From contig JAFRXO010000002.1 of NCBI GenBank assembly GCA_017443465.1, positions 1 through 64,000 of the forward strand: a stretch of DNA of 64,000 bases. Direction: 5' to 3'. The translations under genes were made by a program, and so were the position numbers. The notes under the pieces are model-generated. The model did no database searches. It had not been told where the DNA came from and saw only the letters and a program-made list of their open reading frames with translations. Numbering within the stretch: the stretch's first letter is position 1; each line of letters starts with the position of its first letter. Below, one piece after another: positions 61,936 through 64,000 of the stretch. The DNA is from Bacteroidales bacterium. GTDB lineage: Bacteria; Bacteroidota; Bacteroidia; Bacteroidales; UBA932.

Positions 61936-63240
61936 CTACTTTTTGCGCATGTCTATGAATTTAACCGGCTTGCGGCTCTTTGCCGGGAAGTTGATACGCT
62001 GCACCTCCTCTACCGGAGCCACTTCCACTCCCGGAGCGACCCGCAACCTTGCACGGAAACGGTTCTTGAGTTCGCTGACGGCATCCTCCTTCGTCCCCTT
62101 AAGTCCTACCTTTACAACCACTTCGTCGGTACCGGCATCCGAATCCTTCACATATATCACGTAGTTCTCCACGAAATCCGTATTGTCCAGCACATCATTG
62201 ATGGCAGGAGGATACAGGGTCGTGCCCTTGAGCTTGATCATATTGTTCTTGCGGCCTACAAGAGGTGTAAGCCTGTAGGAATTCCTCCCGCAGCGGCAGG
62301 GCTCGACCACCTTGGCGGCGATGTCCCCGGTACGGAAACGGAGCAGGGGCATTCCCTCTACGCCGAGGGTGGTCACCACTATCTCCCCGCTCTGCCCGTC
62401 AGGGACAGGCATGCCGTCTTCGCCTATGATCTCCACTATAATCAGTTCGGGATGGACATGTCCTCCCTTGCCTTCGGGGCACTCGGAGAAAGTAGCACCC
62501 ATCTCGGTGGATGAGTAGGTCGCAAAGAGATCCACATCCCACTTTTCCTTGATCTTGCTGCCGAGGAGGTTCAGGCTGAAATCCTGGTTACGGAGTCCTT
62601 CCCCAATCCCTATGATCCTCTTTATGCTGGAATTACGGTAGTCGATTCCGTGGTCCTCGGCGTACTGGACGAGCTTGAGGATGAAACTGGGAACGCACAT
62701 TATGGAATCCGGACGGATCCTCCTGATAGTGTCCCACTGCAGTTCAGGGATGCCGTTCCCGACCCTGATCACTCCGACTCCCAACTTCCTGAGGCCCAAC
62801 CAATAGGCCAGTCCAGCCATGAACCTCTTATCGATGGTGCACATGAGCTGGAGGGTATCCCCGGGCTTCAGTCCGGCGCAGTCGAAGGATTTGGCCTCAT
62901 TCCAGGCCAGCCTCTCCAGGTCCTTGTCGGTGCAGCAGAATGTAACCGGATCCCCGAGCGTGCCGGAAGTGGTGACATAGTCTATCACTTTCTCACGGGG
63001 GCAGCACAGAAAGTCCTCACTGTAAAGCTGGAGGTCCTTCTTCTCCGTAAAGGGGATCTTGACCAGGTCTTCAAGATGCCTGATCTGGCTTATATCTGTA
63101 CCGAATTTACGGAAAACCCTCTGATAGTAAGGCGAATTGGCCTTAAGATATCCCAAAGCTTCCTTCAGTTTTTCCTCCTGGAAGGACTTGATGGTTTCAA
63201 CGCTTTGGAACTCAATGTCATTATCCTTATTGAACATCAT
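61936..63240 (-). CDS. phenylacetate-CoA ligase-like (PaaK family) acyl-adenylating enzyme
   Basis: 434 residues, ANL superfamily. AMP-binding motif YVTTSGTLGDPVTF, IRPDSIMCVPSFI, the adenylate motif LFATYSSTEMGATFSEC, LLRFRTGDIA (ribose-binding Asp), and the C-terminal hinge GRKNNMIKLKGTTLYPPAI and DEVVVKVGL. Forms acyl-AMP and then a thioester from an aromatic or other carboxylate; PaaK-type ligases in Bacteroidales commonly act on phenylacetate or indole acetate. Promoter at 63261-63268. The acyltransferase follows. Confidence 0.9.
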   Translation of the reverse strand: MMFNKDNDIEFQSVETIKSFQEEKLKEALGYLKANSPYYQRVFRKFGTDISQIRHLEDLVKIPFTEKKDLQLYSEDFLCCPREKVIDYVTTSGTLGDPVTFCCTDKDLERLAWNEAKSFDCAGLKPGDTLQLMCTIDKRFMAGLAYWLGLRKLGVGVIRVGNGIPELQWDTIRRIRPDSIMCVPSFILKLVQYAEDHGIDYRNSSIKRIIGIGEGLRNQDFSLNLLGSKIKEKWDVDLFATYSSTEMGATFSECPEGKGGHVHPELIIVEIIGEDGMPVPDGQSGEIVVTTLGVEGMPLLRFRTGDIAAKVVEPCRCGRNSYRLTPLVGRKNNMIKLKGTTLYPPAINDVLDNTDFVENYVIYVKDSDAGTDEVVVKVGLKGTKEDAVSELKNRFRARLRVAPGVEVAPVEEVQRINFPAKSRKPVKFIDMRKK

Positions 63241-63260
63241 CTTTGCCTAAAGTATCAAGG

Positions 63261-63268
63261 CAAAGATA
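63261..63268 (-). promoter_or_regulatory. -7 box of the PaaK-like operon
   Basis: TATCTTTG on the minus strand, 20 bases before the ATG at 63240, between it and the hydrolase stop codon. Confidence 0.5.
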
Positions 63269-63269
63269 A

Positions 63270-64000
63270 TCATTTTTTCATATGGAATTCCTGCCAGATA
63301 TCCACCCATCCGGAGGATGGTTCCGGATTCACGGAGGAGGATACCCCATAGCCGTGTCCTCCCTTCCCGTACTGAATGTACATATGCGGAATCCCCTTTG
63401 CGGTAAGGGCGCTGTCCATAACCTCCGAATTGCGCCAGTCCACTATCGGGTCATCCTTGCAGTTCGTAAGGAAGACCTGGGGCATATTGTCAGGGACATT
63501 TTTCTCCATGCTGAGACTGTCACGCAGGGATGCTTCCTTCAGGCGGCTGCCCAAAAGAGCCCGGCGGGAGCGCTCATGCACAATGTCTTCCCGGCACATG
63601 GTCACTACAGGATAGACAGCCACTATGAAATCCGGCCTGTCCCCCTCCCGGGATCCGTGCCCGAAAAACGGCCGGCCGTTCCCGAAGAATTCTCCGGAAC
63701 TCAGGGCGAGATGTCCTCCTGCAGAGAAGCCCATAACACCTACCTTCGAATAGCCCCCGGAACGGACGGTGCGTATCGCATCCAGCAGGTCCTCATGAGC
63801 GTCGGGCCAGTGGTTCTGGGGAAACGCCAGGCTGCGGAAGAGGAAATACCTGGTCCCGGACCGGCGGTAATGAAGCACATATGCGGCATATCCCATATCC
63901 CTGAGCTTCCCGGCGACTTCGGTACCTTCCACCTTCTTCGACAGCCAGTGATAGCTTCCGCCCGGACATATGATCACCGCCTCTCCGTTGGCCTTTCCGG
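63270..64000 (-). CDS. alpha/beta hydrolase (esterase-like), 5' end outside the window
   Basis: The last ~243 residues of an alpha/beta-hydrolase: AVIICPGGSYHWLSKKVEGT (oxyanion HGGG-type PGGSY), GYSKVGVMGFSAGGHLALSS (nucleophile Ser in GFSAGGH), CKDDPIVDWRNS (Asp), and GKGGHGYGVSSSV (His). This is the xylan/acetyl esterase-like group common in polysaccharide utilisation. The frame is open at the window edge through GKANGEAV; a GTG at 63977 is an internal Val codon, not a start. No signal peptide visible because the N-terminus is missing. Confidence 0.85.
   Translation of the reverse strand, partial: GKANGEAVIICPGGSYHWLSKKVEGTEVAGKLRDMGYAAYVLHYRRSGTRYFLFRSLAFPQNHWPDAHEDLLDAIRTVRSGGYSKVGVMGFSAGGHLALSSGEFFGNGRPFFGHGSREGDRPDFIVAVYPVVTMCREDIVHERSRRALLGSRLKEASLRDSLSMEKNVPDNMPQVFLTNCKDDPIVDWRNSEVMDSALTAKGIPHMYIQYGKGGHGYGVSSSVNPEPSSGWVDIWQEFHMKK

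Noticed and set aside
63975-63977. GTG as start of the terminal hydrolase gene
   Set aside because: It is the Val codon of GEAVIICPGG; the frame stays open to the window edge and the oxyanion strand would be cut off.
1-64000. CRISPR array, transposase, integrase, phage or restriction genes
   Set aside because: None found on either strand: no regularly spaced repeats and no matching protein motifs.

Overview
The window reads as chromosomal DNA of an uncultured-type Bacteroidota, most likely order Bacteroidales. Evidence: G+C is a little over 50 % by eye; many genes are preceded by the Bacteroidota -7 promoter box TAnnTTTG rather than an E. coli type -10; most starts lack a Shine-Dalgarno sequence; and it carries families typical of the phylum (DUF4783, DUF4890, DUF6913, DUF4369-type thioredoxin-like lipoproteins, a GT3 glycogen synthase fused to an alpha-glucan phosphorylase, PL8 and GH88 enzymes). 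There are about 54 protein genes and one tRNA. No rRNA, CRISPR array, insertion sequence or prophage was seen, and no gene-free stretch exceeds 300 bases.

Layout. 1-7,915: four tandem paralogous MacB/FtsX-type ABC permeases (the first cut by the window edge) separated by short hairpin or REP-like repeats and by a decayed DUF5674 gene with its small partner gene. 7,942-8,015: tRNA-Arg(UCU). 8,096-11,985: a PL8-type polysaccharide lyase with an unusual N-terminal domain, and a divergent LamG-like gene. 11,999-14,990: a leftward set of nucleoside kinase, DUF6913, DUF368 and DUF4890. 15,083-19,664: a flippase-like membrane protein, a sugar-isomerase-like protein, a lactonase lipoprotein and a cysteine-less thioredoxin-fold lipoprotein. 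19,661-33,680: a long leftward run xseA-xseB-glgB-debranching enzyme-GT4-GH57-(GT3+GT35)-ribF, then greA-HIT. This is a complete glycogen cassette between housekeeping genes, with a frameshift in the synthase/phosphorylase fusion.

33,771-49,158 is mostly core housekeeping: engB, prs, der, rlmH, efp, ispH, cmk, dnaX, lptB. Threaded through it is an NtrY-like membrane histidine kinase (37,091-40,606) and an NtrC-family regulator without a DNA-binding domain (44,028-45,182). Between them, at 41,577-41,592, is a textbook sigma-54 promoter whose only downstream element is a GNRA-capped terminator about 65 bases away: a candidate sigma-54-dependent small RNA.

49,224-64,000: a rightward operon (secreted unknown, M16 peptidase, O-methyltransferase, dipeptide epimerase), a GH88 unsaturated glucuronyl hydrolase, a MATE exporter, a secreted unknown, a DcuB-type C4-dicarboxylate antiporter, a LytS/LytR-type two-component system whose sensor has a Met/His-rich loop, an outer-membrane barrel, and a leftward set of alpha/beta hydrolase, phenylacetate-CoA-ligase-like enzyme and acyltransferase.

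A composition signal overlays everything right of the tRNA: the palindrome CATATG occurs about 100 times in 56 kb, against about 13 expected from base composition, and forms the start codon context of about a dozen genes. The permease array left of the tRNA has only two copies.
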